Shown one piece after another: positions 16,607 to 25,269 of a DNA stretch of 33,599 nt. The translations under genes and the position numbers were made by a program. A model generated the notes under the pieces. The model saw only the letters and a program-made list of their open reading frames with translations. It made no database searches and was not told the origin of the DNA. The DNA comes from Myxococcota bacterium (lineage in GTDB: Bacteria; Myxococcota_A; UBA9160; UBA4427), in contig JASMLK010000102.1 of NCBI GenBank assembly GCA_030748735.1, forward strand, positions 1 to 33,599, written 5' to 3'. How positions within the stretch are numbered: position 1 is the first letter of the stretch; every line of letters begins with the position of its first letter.

Positions 16607-17506
16607 TTACTCCGTAGAAGTGCGTGGCGACGCTTGTGGAAGCAACACGCGATTGTCGATCAACCGCACATCCGCGCCCTGACCATCCGGGTCGGGGCTG
16701 AAGTGCACGGCGAGGGCCAATAGCGTGGGCCCGTCGAGTTGTGGGGGTGCCTCGGCGAGACTGTCGGGGTCGCGCAACTCGGCGTAATCGAGGCTGGCCT
16801 GGGGGGCTTCCTCGATCGTCTTGCGAACGTCTTCGAGCAGCGCCTGCGCGCTGCGTTCACCCGCGGCAACCGCACGCTCTGCACCGTGAATGGCGCGGAT
16901 GAGCACGGTCGCCTGGCTGCGGGCGGCTGGGCCGAGGCGCAGGTTGCGACTGCTCATCGCAACACCGTCGTCCTCTCGCAGCGTGGCCCCACCCACGATC
17001 TCGATGTCGAAACCGAGATCGCGGGCCATGCGGCGAATCACCGCAAGCTGCTGGAAGTCCTTCTCGCCAAAGACCGCGACGTGCGGCTTGGCGGCGAGGA
17101 AGAGTTTCGAGACCACGGTCGTGACCCCGCGAAAGTGGCCCGGCCGGCTGGCACCGCAGAGCGGCTCCGACAGGCTGCCCACTTCCACCCAGGTTTCCGC
17201 GCCCTCGGGATAGAGCTGGTCGGGGGTCGGAGCGAAGACGACCGTCGCTCCAGCCGCTCGAACCTTCTCGACGTCCGATTCGAAGGTTCGCGGATAACCT
17301 TCGAAGTCCTCGGGGTCGTTGAACTGGGTCGGATTCACGAAGATCGACACCCAGACCTCGTCCGCGCGCGCAAGCCCTTCGGCTATGAGCGAGAGGTGAC
17401 CGGGATGCAGGGCCCCCATGGTGGGGACCAACGCGATCCTACGACCTTCGGCCCGCACCGAATCGGCGCGTGCCTGCAGCAGAGCTGTCTTGCGAATGAT
17501 TTCCAT
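16607..17506 (-). CDS. panC: Pantothenate synthetase
   Basis: PanC condenses pantoate with beta-alanine using ATP to give pantothenate. The 299-residue protein shows the ATP-binding HxGH motif in PTMGALHPGHLSLI, the FVNPTQFNDPEDFEGYPRT motif and the KMSKS-like MSSRN region. I chose the ATG at 17506 over the overlapping GTG at 17509 because it matches the usual family start (MEIIRKTALLQ). It lies 17 nt after panB and 6 nt before panD, so the three are likely co-transcribed. Confidence 0.97.
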   Translation of the reverse strand: MEIIRKTALLQARADSVRAEGRRIALVPTMGALHPGHLSLIAEGLARADEVWVSIFVNPTQFNDPEDFEGYPRTFESDVEKVRAAGATVVFAPTPDQLYPEGAETWVEVGSLSEPLCGASRPGHFRGVTTVVSKLFLAAKPHVAVFGEKDFQQLAVIRRMARDLGFDIEIVGGATLREDDGVAMSSRNLRLGPAARSQATVLIRAIHGAERAVAAGERSAQALLEDVRKTIEEAPQASLDYAELRDPDSLAEAPPQLDGPTLLALAVHFSPDPDGQGADVRLIDNRVLLPQASPRTSTE

Positions 17507-17523
17507 CACGACTGCGCTCGGGC

Positions 17524-18351
17524 TTATTTGTACGAGTGCTGGTCGTCGGGGAACTTGCGGTGCTTCACTTCGTCGGCGTAGGCACGTGCCGCCTTCGAGA
17601 CCTCGGCCCCGATGTTGGCGTACTGCTTGACGAAGGAAGGCGCCCAGTCGTTCAGGCCGAGCAGGTCGTGCATCACGAGCACCTGGCCATCGCAGTGCAC
17701 GCCGGCACCGATCCCGATCGTGGGGATCGCGAGCTCGGCCGTCACTTCCTTGGCGAGGTCGGCCGGGATGCCTTCGAGCACGACGGCAAACGCGCCCGCT
17801 TCCTGCACAGCCAGCGCGTCGTCGAGCACCTGGATGCGACCGGCTTCGCCGCGCCCCTGGACGCGGAAGCCGCCCATGCGGTGCACGGCTTGCGGGGTGA
17901 GGCCGACGTGGCCCATCACGGGAATCTCGGCGCAGACGATCCGCTCGATCGTGGAGGCCATCTTGGTCCCCCCTTCGAGCTTCACCGCCGCGGCGCCGCC
18001 TTCCTTCACGAGGCGGATCGCGTTGCGAACCGCGTCCTCCTCGGAGATCTGATAGCTACCGAAGGGCATGTCGCCGATGACGAGGGCGCGTTCTGTGCCC
18101 CGGGCGACCATGCGGGTGTGGTAGATGACTTCGTCCATCGTCACCGGGAGCGTGGTGTCGGCTCCCTGGACGACGTTGCCCAGCGAATCGCCGACCAGCA
18201 GCAGTTCGATCTCTGCCGTGTCGAAGATGCGGGCGAAGGTGAAGTCGTATGCGGTGAGCATCGTGATCGGCTCGCCTCGGCGCTTGCGCGCAGCCAGCGA
18301 TTTCGCAGTGATCCGATGTTCCTTCCTCGATGACGCGGTGACGGTGGACAC
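17524..18351 (-). CDS. panB: 3-methyl-2-oxobutanoate hydroxymethyltransferase
   Basis: PanB makes ketopantoate from 2-oxoisovalerate and methylene-tetrahydrofolate, the first committed step to pantothenate. Family motifs are clear: [27 protein letters not shown] with the Mg-binding Asp, [14 protein letters not shown] and [10 protein letters not shown] placed the start at the GTG at 18351 because GGAGG lies 8 nt before it; a TTG at 18372 lies upstream of that ribosome binding site and is less likely. This gives 275 residues, typical of the family. A 5-bp hairpin (CCGTT-GAA-AACGG) directly precedes the ribosome binding site. Confidence 0.96.
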   Translation of the reverse strand: MSTVTASSRKEHRITAKSLAARKRRGEPITMLTAYDFTFARIFDTAEIELLLVGDSLGNVVQGADTTLPVTMDEVIYHTRMVARGTERALVIGDMPFGSYQISEEDAVRNAIRLVKEGGAAAVKLEGGTKMASTIERIVCAEIPVMGHVGLTPQAVHRMGGFRVQGRGEAGRIQVLDDALAVQEAGAFAVVLEGIPADLAKEVTAELAIPTIGIGAGVHCDGQVLVMHDLLGLNDWAPSFVKQYANIGAEVSKAARAYADEVKHRKFPDDQHSYK

Positions 18352-18836
18352 GATTGTTGCCTCCGTTTTCAACGGACGCCTCGTGCACCCACTTCACAGT
18401 CACGACCCTTGCGGGCTGTGAAGCATCTCCAAAAACAAAAAACGCCTGCCGGTGACTGACGGGTGTCAGTCCGGAGGCGTAGATAAAGGGGGGCCGAGTT
18501 TCGATCCCTCCTCTTCTTCACCCCCGTCTTGGTCCTCGCGGATCCAAGCAACTCTTCCCGATCGGCGAACCCGCGGGTTCGATGTTCGGTGAGTGGGCGA
18601 TGTCGAGGCGTCGTCGTCTTCGAGATCCGGGTGCTGAGTTGCCCGGTTCCGGTTTTGTGGACCTCTCGAGTTTCTCTCGGTGAGCCGCGTGCGAAGACCG
18701 GCTCGGTTGGTTGCAGTAGCGCTGGAACTCTGTCTTGCCTGGGTGCCGATGAAGCTCGCCCGGGTGGGCCGGTAGACCGGCCGTCGGGACGTTTCCCCTC
18801 GGCGACGAAAAGCATAAGAGAACGCGCGAACACGGG
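18352..18836. other. 485-nt gene-free stretch, possible non-coding RNA or long 3' UTR
   Basis: No frame here looks like protein. The stretch ends, on the minus strand, in a strong intrinsic terminator (18431-18480), and 355 nt of unassigned sequence lie between the preceding stop (18837) and that terminator. It contains a perfect 16-bp palindrome CGAACCCGCGGGTTCG (18566-18581) and other short hairpins such as CCGG-TCTA-CCGG. I tested it by eye against RNase P RNA, tmRNA, SRP and 6S RNA signatures and found no match. The part nearest panB has an inverted repeat TTCACAG / CTGTGAA (18393-18422). Confidence 0.5.
18431..18480 (-). terminator. Rho-independent terminator
   Basis: On the minus strand a 16-bp interrupted stem is followed by TTTTTTGTTTTT. 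The stem pairs 18442-18447 with 18475-18480, CCGG with CCGG, and ACTGAC with GTCAGT around a GGGT loop. It ends transcription arriving from the rsmA/hypothetical gene side, or from an RNA encoded at 18481-18836, and insulates panBCD. Confidence 0.9.
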
Positions 18837-19160
18837 TCAAGAATGTTTCGAATCGGAGTCACTTTCTTCGCACTCGAAAACCTCTCCAGGTTCCAGTAGT
18901 TGGCGAATTGCCGGCGGCAGGTAGCGGCCTTCGAGGGCCGAACCGGCTTCGCTTTTCAGCGCGCCGGCCAGGATCTCGATGTGCAAGTCCAAGGGATCAT
19001 TGGGAGAAAGCACGACCCAGGTTTTTCCCTTCACGCGCACGCAGGCACTGGTGGAGGCGAAGTCCGTGTCTGGGGCCTGTCCCCCGCGCAGGGCGCGGAC
19101 TTCGAGGCCGACCTCGTCGGCGAGTTCGAACAGGGCTTCGAGGACGCTAGTCGGGTCCAT
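18837..19160 (-). CDS. Conserved-looking hypothetical protein, 107 aa
   Basis: The product has 107 residues, begins MDPTSVLEALFELADEVGLEVRAL and contains a compact beta-rich core (ACVRVKGKTWVVLSPNDPLDLHIEIL). It then has a conserved-looking ERG-like RYLPPAIRQLLEP segment and an acidic Ser/Asp tail. It has no signal peptide, membrane helix or recognisable catalytic motif. I do not recognise the family. Its ATG at 19160 overlaps the rsmA stop by 14 nt, which argues for translational coupling and therefore for a real gene. The longer in-frame reading upstream is inside rsmA and is not used. Confidence 0.75.
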   Translation of the reverse strand: MDPTSVLEALFELADEVGLEVRALRGGQAPDTDFASTSACVRVKGKTWVVLSPNDPLDLHIEILAGALKSEAGSALEGRYLPPAIRQLLEPGEVFECEESDSDSKHS

Positions 19161-20043
19161 TGTCGGAGCCTTCCGTGACGCGTGCGAGGGCGTGCGCGAA
19201 GCCGTTCGCGAGGGTCGCGAACACCGCGGGCTCGAGCGTTTCCGCGCGCACACGCGGGTCGATATCACAGCCTTCGATGACGCGCGTGACTTCCTCGGGA
19301 GCCAGCCCGAAGCCACCGCCCTTGAGTGCATTGGAAAGCGTCTTCCTTCGCTTACCGAAAGCCGCGCGGGCAACGCGTTCGATCGCGCGCAGTTCCTTGC
19401 GGTCGGGCCATGAACCTGCGCGGCTTCGCATCGTGACGAACGCCGAGTCGATCTTCGGCACGGGAAAGAATGCAGCGGCGGGCAGGCGACGGCGGCCCAC
19501 GGCTTCGACGCAGAGATGATGAAGCACGGCGAACGAGCCGTAGTCCCTGGTTCCGACCTCGGCGAAGAGACGGTCGGCGACTTCGAGTTGCAGCATCACG
19601 GCGTAGCCGGCGAGCTTGCCGCGAAGGTCCAGCAGACGGCGAAGCATCGGGGTCGCCGATGCATAGGGAAGGTTCGCGACGAAGCGCACGGGCGCCCCGC
19701 ACGCTTCGCGCAAGGCCTCGATGTGGGTCTCGAGATCGACCTTCAAGGCGTCGGCGTGCACGAGTTCGACGTTGTCGGGAAGCAGGCCCTCTTCGCGGTT
19801 GGTGCGCACGAGCCCGGAGTCGATCTCGAAACTCGAGACGCGCGACGCACGTGATGCGAGCGCACGGGTCAGTTGACCGAGGCCGGTCCCGACTTCGACG
19901 ACGCCCTCCCCCTCCTGCACGCCCGCGGCATCGACCAGACGATCTGCTTCGCGCGGGTCCACGAGAAAGTTCTGGCCGAGTTCGCGTCGCAGACGAAGGC
20001 TGTGTCGGTCGAGGAGCTCGCGAAGCGGCGGTACGTCACTCAC
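19147..20043 (-). CDS. rsmA: 16S rRNA (adenine(1518)-N6/adenine(1519)-N6)-dimethyltransferase
   Basis: RsmA/KsgA dimethylates two adenines in the loop at the 3' end of 16S rRNA during 30S assembly, using SAM. The 298-residue protein has the N-terminal LGQNFLVDP motif, SAM-binding motif I VVEVGTGLGQLT, acidic motif II SFEID, HADAL, and catalytic motif IV NLPYASATP. The C-terminal RNA-binding part contains FFPVPKIDSAFV and AFGKRRKTLSNAL. It starts with a GTG that overlaps the tsaD stop by 4 nt (GTGA), so the two are translationally coupled. Confidence 0.97.
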   Translation of the reverse strand: MSDVPPLRELLDRHSLRLRRELGQNFLVDPREADRLVDAAGVQEGEGVVEVGTGLGQLTRALASRASRVSSFEIDSGLVRTNREEGLLPDNVELVHADALKVDLETHIEALREACGAPVRFVANLPYASATPMLRRLLDLRGKLAGYAVMLQLEVADRLFAEVGTRDYGSFAVLHHLCVEAVGRRRLPAAAFFPVPKIDSAFVTMRSRAGSWPDRKELRAIERVARAAFGKRRKTLSNALKGGGFGLAPEEVTRVIEGCDIDPRVRAETLEPAVFATLANGFAHALARVTEGSDNGPD

Positions 20044-21134
20044 GAGGAAGTGCTTGCGGGCGGCGTTTCACCCACCCGCCGCGGCGCTTCGTTCGCGCGC
20101 CACGGCGCTTCGCCCACGGGCACACGCGAGAAGGCGTTCAAGTCGAGGGCGTCGGCGTGACCTTCGGCGAGCAGGCGCGCACCGGCCGCGGCGATCATCG
20201 CGGCGTTGTCGGTGCACAGGGAAATCGGAGGAAAGACGACATCGAAGTCGTGCTTCTTGCCTGCGCGCTCCATTTCGGTGCGCAGGCGGCGATTGGCCGC
20301 GACACCGCCGACGACCGCGAGGCCCGCGAGCCCTTCATCGCGCAAGGCGCGACGCGCTTTCAACACCAGGATGTCCGTCGCCGCCGCTTCGAAGGAAGCC
20401 GCGAGGTCGGCGACTTCCTGCGCCGACAAGGCGTCGAGTCCGCCGCGCTGCTCGACTTCCACCGCCACGGCCGTCTTCAAGCCGCTGTACGAAAAGCCGA
20501 GCCCCGGTCGTTTCGCCATCGGACGCGGAAAATCGACCGCTCTGGGATCGCCTTCCAACGCCGCCTTCGAAACAGCCGGTCCGCCCGGAAAACCCAGACC
20601 AAGCAGCTTGGCCACTTTGTCGAATGCCTCGCCCGCCGCATCGTCGCGCGTTTCGCCGAGCAAGCCAGGTTCGCCTTCTTCGTGCACGCGATAGAGCGCG
20701 GTGTGTCCGCCGCTCACGACGAGGCCAACGTAGGGCCGCGTGAGATCGCGGTCGCTGAGCTCCGCCGCGATCAAGTGCCCTTGCAGATGATGAACACCGA
20801 CCACCGGAATACCGAGCCGGTACGCCATCGCCTTGCCGAACGAGAGCCCGACGAGCAGTGACCCCACGAGCCCGGGGCCCGCCGTGACGGCGATCCCGGT
20901 CAGATCCCCTTGCGCGACTTCGGCCCGTTCGAGGGCGAGTTCGACGACCCGAGAAATCGCCCGCACGTGGTCACGCGAAGCCAGTTCGGGCACGACCCCG
21001 CCGTAGGGGCGATGCACTTCTTCCTGCCCGTGGATCACCGACGAAACGATCTCGCACCCGTCGCGCACGACGGACGCGGCCATTTCGTCACAGGAACTCT
21101 CGATACCGAGAACGATGGATTGTGAATCGGGCAT
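20040..21134 (-). CDS. tsaD: tRNA N6-threonylcarbamoyladenosine transferase subunit TsaD
   Basis: TsaD transfers the threonylcarbamoyl group to A37 of ANN-decoding tRNAs, working with TsaB and TsaE. The 364-residue protein has the ASKHA nucleotide-binding motifs GIESSCDEMAAS, YGGVVPELASRDH, TAGPGLVGSLLVG, VSGGHTALYRV and VVGGVAANRRLR, and a late CTDNAAM. The metal site is HHLQGH (His116, His120), where the family usually has Glu at the Gln118 position. The protein has a short extra C-terminal tail (APWRANEAPRRVGETPPAS). It is followed by rsmA through a 4-nt overlap. Confidence 0.97.
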   Translation of the reverse strand: MPDSQSIVLGIESSCDEMAASVVRDGCEIVSSVIHGQEEVHRPYGGVVPELASRDHVRAISRVVELALERAEVAQGDLTGIAVTAGPGLVGSLLVGLSFGKAMAYRLGIPVVGVHHLQGHLIAAELSDRDLTRPYVGLVVSGGHTALYRVHEEGEPGLLGETRDDAAGEAFDKVAKLLGLGFPGGPAVSKAALEGDPRAVDFPRPMAKRPGLGFSYSGLKTAVAVEVEQRGGLDALSAQEVADLAASFEAAATDILVLKARRALRDEGLAGLAVVGGVAANRRLRTEMERAGKKHDFDVVFPPISLCTDNAAMIAAAGARLLAEGHADALDLNAFSRVPVGEAPWRANEAPRRVGETPPASTSS

Positions 21135-21193
21135 GGGGAAAACCGCGCCGAGCTTAGCCTGTTCCCTCGCGCCGAAGTGCCGCGCCTGGCGTA

Positions 21194-21556
21194 CTAGGCG
21201 TTGCGGCGTTCCTGCTGTTCCTGCTCGGCCTTGCAGTCGATGCAGAGCTGGGCCATCGGCCGCGCTTCGATGCGCTTCAGGCTGATGTCTTCACCGCAGT
21301 TCACGCACTCGCCGAACTCGCCGTCTTCGATGCGCTGGATGGCGGCGTTGATCTTCGAAAGCAGGCCGCGCTCGCGTTCACGCAGGCGTCCCTGGAAGGC
21401 GAGGTTCATCTCGGAAGAGGCGGTGTCGATTTCGTCCGGGAAGTCGTCGGGGTCGAGATGGATCTCGCCCGAGAGTGTCTTGCGGGCATTGCCCATGATT
21501 TCGTCGCGCTGTTCTTCCAAAGCCTTTCGAAACTTCTGCAAGTCACGCTTCTTCAA
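21194..21556 (-). CDS. dksA: DksA/TraR-family zinc-finger RNA polymerase-binding protein
   Basis: The 120-residue protein has a coiled-coil N-terminal half and a C4 zinc finger (Cys84, Cys87, Cys105, Cys108: CVNCG and CIDC). The DxxDxA-type tip motif appears as DEIDTA near 41-46. Family members bind the secondary channel of RNA polymerase and tune rRNA and stress promoters with ppGpp. It is shorter than E. coli DksA (151 residues), as in many deltaproteobacterial homologues. It starts with TTG at 21556 behind AGGCGGTGA. A candidate promoter lies just upstream. Confidence 0.9.
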   Translation of the reverse strand: MKKRDLQKFRKALEEQRDEIMGNARKTLSGEIHLDPDDFPDEIDTASSEMNLAFQGRLRERERGLLSKINAAIQRIEDGEFGECVNCGEDISLKRIEARPMAQLCIDCKAEQEQQERRNA

Positions 21557-21623
21557 TGGATCACCGCCTTTCCATCACCAGGACCAATCACCGACCCTCA
21601 CCGGGAGTTTCCGGGGGCCGGGC

Positions 21624-21646
21624 ACTATATCGGTAGATGCACCCGG
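21624..21646 (-). promoter_or_regulatory. Candidate -10 element for dksA
   Basis: The minus strand reads TATAGT at 21629-21624, a 5/6 match to TATAAT. A weak -35 candidate lies 17 nt upstream. This would give a leader of about 60 nt. The 168-nt region 21557-21724 holds no gene. Confidence 0.4.
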
Positions 21647-21724
21647 GAGGAAAGGCTTTCTTGCCGCTCTTCCACCCGCGAGGCCATCTTCCTCACCCGC
21701 ATGGGGCGAGCGCGAAAACCCGCA

Positions 21725-22564
21725 CTAGCCAGTCGAGTACAGGTCGAGTTGCCGCCGGGCCTCGTTCGCCCGTTCGGAATCCGGGTACTCCTTGATGACC
21801 CGCTCGAAGGCCCGCTTGGCGGCCTCCCGAAAGCCCGGCCCGAGCTTCAGCAGGCTTTCGCCCTGGCGGTAGAGGGCGTCGGACGCCTTGTTTCCCGCAG
21901 GGTAGTTCCGCACGACTTCGTCGAAGCGCAGCACGGCCTTCTTGTATTCGGCCTGCTTGTAGTGGCAGTCGGCCATCCAGAAGGCGGCGTCGTCGGCGTA
22001 GGGCGACGCGGGATAGGTCTGGAGGAAGTCGCGGAAGCGCTCCACGCAGGTTCCGGTGTCCCCCTTCTGCCAGGCGGCGTGCGCGGCGCGGTAGGCCTGG
22101 ATTTCGGCGGAGAGGTCTTCTTCGTCTTCGCCGTCACCCGGAAGGACGTTGACGCTGGCCGCCGCGGTGGCGGCCGTGGGGGTCCCGCCGGCATCGCTGG
22201 TGTCGCCGGTGGGCGTCTCGCCGCGCTGAAGCTGGGCCTTCATCTGCGCGAGGTCGAGGCGTGCCCGGCGGGCGTCTTCGAGGGCGTCGGCCGCGGCCTT
22301 CTCGGTGACCTCGAGGCGACCTTCGAGAGTGCGCATTTCTTCGCGCAGCGCGTCGATGTCGGCCACGTAGTCGGCGACCTGTTCGCGCAGGGCGCCGCCG
22401 CCAGGTGTGCGACCGCGCTCCATGTCGATCACACGCGCTTCGACCTTCCGCAGCTCGGCCACGGTGGCGCAGCCCGTCGTCGCGAAGATGGCCAGGGCGA
22501 ACACGCCGCCCAGACGCAGGGCCCTGCCCCGCGTCCACATGTCTGTTCGGAGTCCAAACTCCAT
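21725..22564 (-). CDS. cpoB: Tol-Pal associated protein CpoB/YbgF, lipoprotein form
   Basis: This 279-residue protein has a coiled-coil N-terminal part (about 40-120, RKVEARVIDMERG and LREEMRTLEGRLEVTEKAA) and a C-terminal TPR region of about three repeats (AYRAAHAAWQKGDTGTCVERF, YPASPYADDAAFWMADCHYKQ, YPDSERANEARRQL). This is the CpoB/YbgF layout that coordinates cell-wall synthesis and outer-membrane constriction with TolA. Unusually it ends its signal peptide at a lipobox (ATTGC, Cys32), so it should be lipid-anchored, not soluble. GGAGG upstream fixes the ATG at 22564. It lies 74 nt after tolB, where pal is normally found. Confidence 0.92.
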   Translation of the reverse strand: MEFGLRTDMWTRGRALRLGGVFALAIFATTGCATVAELRKVEARVIDMERGRTPGGGALREQVADYVADIDALREEMRTLEGRLEVTEKAAADALEDARRARLDLAQMKAQLQRGETPTGDTSDAGGTPTAATAAASVNVLPGDGEDEEDLSAEIQAYRAAHAAWQKGDTGTCVERFRDFLQTYPASPYADDAAFWMADCHYKQAEYKKAVLRFDEVVRNYPAGNKASDALYRQGESLLKLGPGFREAAKRAFERVIKEYPDSERANEARRQLDLYSTG

Positions 22565-22638
22565 CTTGCCCCCCTCCTCGGATTCGCGGGCCGTTGTCCC
22601 CCGGCGTCGCCGTCCGCCCCCTTGGCTCGGCAGAGTAG

Positions 22639-23985
22639 CTAACGCGGAAACGGACCCCACGCCGGGGCCAGGTTGTCACCCTGGTTTCGCGTCAGACGCT
22701 GCAGGTTTTCGCCGTTGCGATCGATCAAATAGATGTCCGCGGTCCCGCGCCGCGTCGAGCTGAAGGCGATCTTGCGACCATCGGGCGACCAGCTCGGCGC
22801 TTCGTCACTGCGGCGATTGGTCACGAGCGGCAGCGCCGTCGTGCCGGTGGGATCGACGAGCCAGATGTCGAATTGCCCCTCCACGCGAGTCTCGTAGGCG
22901 ATCCAGTCGCCCTTCGGCGACCACGCCGGGCTCGTGTTGTAGTGCCCGTTGAAGGTGATTCGCTTCACGTCGCTGCCATCGCGGTTCATCGTGTAGATCT
23001 GCGGCGAACCCGCCCGGTCGGAAACGAAGGCCAGGCGCTTGCCGTCGGGGGACCAGCTCGGGCCGACCTCGATGGCGGGTGTGTCGGTGAGCTGTCGCAC
23101 CTTCCCGGTGTTGCGATGCACGGTGAAGATGTCCGAACGGCCATGCGTACTCGCCACGATGGCGACCGCTTCCCCATCCGGCGCGAATACGCCGCGGAAC
23201 TTCGCATAGCCGGGCAGCAGGCTCGGAAAGAGCCGCCCCGCACGCACCTGGCTGCGCGAGGTGACATAGAGGTTGGTGAGGCCGCTGCGCGTATAGGAAG
23301 TATAAAGAATACCCACCGCGTCCGGCAGCCAGGCCGGGAACGACTTGACCGCATCGCTGCGCGTGGCGGTGCGGGTGTATCGACCGTCCACATCCATCAC
23401 GTAGATCTCGCGATGTCCCGTGCGATTCGAAACGAAGGCGATCTCGGTGGCGGCGCAACCCGGCGTGCCGGTGAAGGCCGCGACGATTTCATCCGCCACG
23501 GTGCGCCCGAGACGAATCGCTTCGGACGCATCCCACGTGATCGTCTTACGCGCGAGTCGAACGCAACGCGCCGTGTCCCAGACCGCAAATTCGATTTCGA
23601 GGGTGCCCGTGCCCGAGCGGATCTCGCCTTCGACGAGCGCATCGGCGCCACTCTGCGACCAGTCGGGGCAGTCGCTGCGACCGCGATTCGAAAGCGGTGC
23701 CGAATCGTCGGGACCCAGATACGCGGCCGGGTCGAGCGGCAGCAGAATGCCCGTGAAGTCGAGCGCGTCACCGATCACCGCACGCAGATCGTCGGCGCGC
23801 GAAGGACGCAACGGTTGAGCACGATCGCGAAAGCGCTGCACCGCGACGCGAAACGCCTTGGCGCGGCCGGGCGAGATTTCGACGACCGGCTTCTCACTTT
23901 GCGCCAATGCAATGCCCGGCGCGCTCGCGGTACAGAGCAAGACGAGCGCGATTGCCTGCACCCACGGATGTCTTCGCAGCTTCAC
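22639..23985 (-). CDS. tolB: Tol-Pal system periplasmic protein TolB
   Basis: TolB is a periplasmic two-domain protein that links TolA to Pal and the outer membrane. The 448-residue product has a signal peptide (about 1-28), an N-terminal alpha/beta domain and a six-blade beta-propeller. The propeller shows repeated WSPDGKRLAFVSD, WSPKGDWIAY and WSPDGRKIAFSSTR modules, ending NLAPAWGPF. It starts with GTG at 23985, two bases after the tolA stop, so the genes are tightly coupled. The open frame further upstream is inside tolA and is not part of TolB. Confidence 0.96.
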   Translation of the reverse strand: MKLRRHPWVQAIALVLLCTASAPGIALAQSEKPVVEISPGRAKAFRVAVQRFRDRAQPLRPSRADDLRAVIGDALDFTGILLPLDPAAYLGPDDSAPLSNRGRSDCPDWSQSGADALVEGEIRSGTGTLEIEFAVWDTARCVRLARKTITWDASEAIRLGRTVADEIVAAFTGTPGCAATEIAFVSNRTGHREIYVMDVDGRYTRTATRSDAVKSFPAWLPDAVGILYTSYTRSGLTNLYVTSRSQVRAGRLFPSLLPGYAKFRGVFAPDGEAVAIVASTHGRSDIFTVHRNTGKVRQLTDTPAIEVGPSWSPDGKRLAFVSDRAGSPQIYTMNRDGSDVKRITFNGHYNTSPAWSPKGDWIAYETRVEGQFDIWLVDPTGTTALPLVTNRRSDEAPSWSPDGRKIAFSSTRRGTADIYLIDRNGENLQRLTRNQGDNLAPAWGPFPR

Positions 23986-23987
23986 GT

Positions 23988-24764
23988 TCAGGGACCTTCG
24001 TCGGCAGAGAATTGGAATGGCCAGTCGCCCGATTCGGGCGGTGGCGGGAGAGGACTCGCACGCACGAGCGCGCGCACTGTGTTCTCGTCGAAATACGGAT
24101 TGCCCGAAGTTCGGGTGATTTCTGGCTGCCCGAGGACATCGCCACTCGCGCTCAGTGTCACGATCAACCCGGTCACCAACCCCTGTTCGAGAAAGTCGGG
24201 CGGCACGACCCAGACCTGACGCAGGTGACGGCGCGTATCGAGGAGCCACTTCGCCAGGGCAGGGTCGACTTCGACACCAGCGCCCGGGCTCACCGCGGGT
24301 TCGGCCGTAGCCAGCAGATCGGCGTCCGACACCTCCTCCTCGCTCGCAACGGGTGGGTCGGGCTCGCCGAGTTCGTCGCGCAGTGCTGCCAGCGCGTCGT
24401 CGTATTCGAGCGGCTTCGGCTTTGGTTTGCGCTTCTTCGAAACCTTTTGTGGTCGCTTCGGCAGGAGCACCTTCTTGGGCGCCGGTGCGGGGGTCCGCGC
24501 CGGAGTCGGTGCCGGGGCAGGCGTGGGTTTCGGGACCGCCTTGCGCGGCGCCGCTTTCGGCGGAGCGGGTGGCGCACCCGGAAGCGACACCATCTTGACC
24601 GAGATCACTTCGGGCAGACGCATCGGCTCGGGCTCCGGCGCATAGAGGAGCCCAGCCGCCACACAACCGTGGAGCACGACCGAAAGCAGAACCCCGCGCC
24701 GCCAGTTCCGGCGCTGCAGGGCTTCTTGTTCGTCGAGCCAGCTGGCTTGTGTCGAACTCGACAA
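23988..24764 (-). CDS. tolA: TolA/TonB-type energy-transducing protein
   Basis: The 258-residue protein has one N-terminal membrane anchor (about 25-42, VLLSVVLHGCVAAGLLYA), a long Pro/Ala/Lys-rich periplasmic spacer (about 63-120), and a C-terminal TonB/TolA-like domain. That domain reads TRRHLRQVWVVPPDF, GLIVTLSASGDVLGQPEITRTSGNPYFDENTVRALVRASPLPPPPE. Position between tolR and tolB makes it the TolA of this system. The spacer is Pro/Lys-rich, as in TonB, where enterobacterial TolA has an Ala-rich helix. It starts with TTG at 24764 after GGAAGGCAG; the start is less certain. Confidence 0.9.
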   Translation of the reverse strand: MSSSTQASWLDEQEALQRRNWRRGVLLSVVLHGCVAAGLLYAPEPEPMRLPEVISVKMVSLPGAPPAPPKAAPRKAVPKPTPAPAPTPARTPAPAPKKVLLPKRPQKVSKKRKPKPKPLEYDDALAALRDELGEPDPPVASEEEVSDADLLATAEPAVSPGAGVEVDPALAKWLLDTRRHLRQVWVVPPDFLEQGLVTGLIVTLSASGDVLGQPEITRTSGNPYFDENTVRALVRASPLPPPPESGDWPFQFSADEGP

Positions 24765-24852
24765 CGCTGCCTTCCTTTTCCCAAGAGACGCGCCAGGTCG
24801 TAATGGATTGCGAAGCGCGTCGACGAAGCGCCGGCTTCGAAAGAAACCGCGA

Positions 24853-25269
24853 TCAGGTTTCGGGTTCGGTCACGATGCCCAATTGATCCGACCCCGCTTC
24901 GCGCGCGGCCGCCATGGCCTTCACCACGGTGCCATACGGTGCCGAGCGATCCGCCCGCAGATAGATCTCCTTGGACGCACGCGCTTCGAACAACGCGCTG
25001 AGTTTCGGCGTCAGGTTGTCGAGGGGGACTTCGCTGCGACCGAGGAAGTACTTGCCGTCCTGCTTGACCGAGAGGATCAACGGGTTGTCCTGCACGCGCA
25101 GCGCCTGGGTCGTGGTCTCGGGCAGGTCGACGTCGATCCCCTGCTGCATCAGCGGCGCCGCCACCATGAAGATGATGAGCAGGACCAACATCACGTCGAC
25201 GAAGGGCGTGATGTTGATCTCGGCATTGGCGCGTCGCCCACGCCCGCGCGATCCCACGACGAAAGCCAC
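24853..25269 (-). CDS. tolR: Biopolymer transporter ExbD/TolR
   Basis: TolR is a single-span inner-membrane protein of the proton-driven TolQ-TolR motor. The 138-residue product has INITPFVDVMLVLLIIFMVAA with the essential membrane Asp25, followed by the periplasmic domain ending GTVVKAMAAAREAGSDQLGIV. It starts with GTG overlapping the tolQ stop by one base (TAGTG), indicating translational coupling. Confidence 0.95.
   Translation of the reverse strand: MAFVVGSRGRGRRANAEINITPFVDVMLVLLIIFMVAAPLMQQGIDVDLPETTTQALRVQDNPLILSVKQDGKYFLGRSEVPLDNLTPKLSALFEARASKEIYLRADRSAPYGTVVKAMAAAREAGSDQLGIVTEPET

Noticed and set aside
18369-18833. 154-codon minus-strand frame in the gene-free stretch
   Set aside because: It is Arg/Ser/Thr-rich without domain features and runs through the terminator hairpin, so it is unlikely to be coding.
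22639-24666. A 675-codon version of tolB
   Set aside because: The first 227 codons run antiphase through tolA and are low-complexity; TolB proper starts with its signal peptide at 23985.
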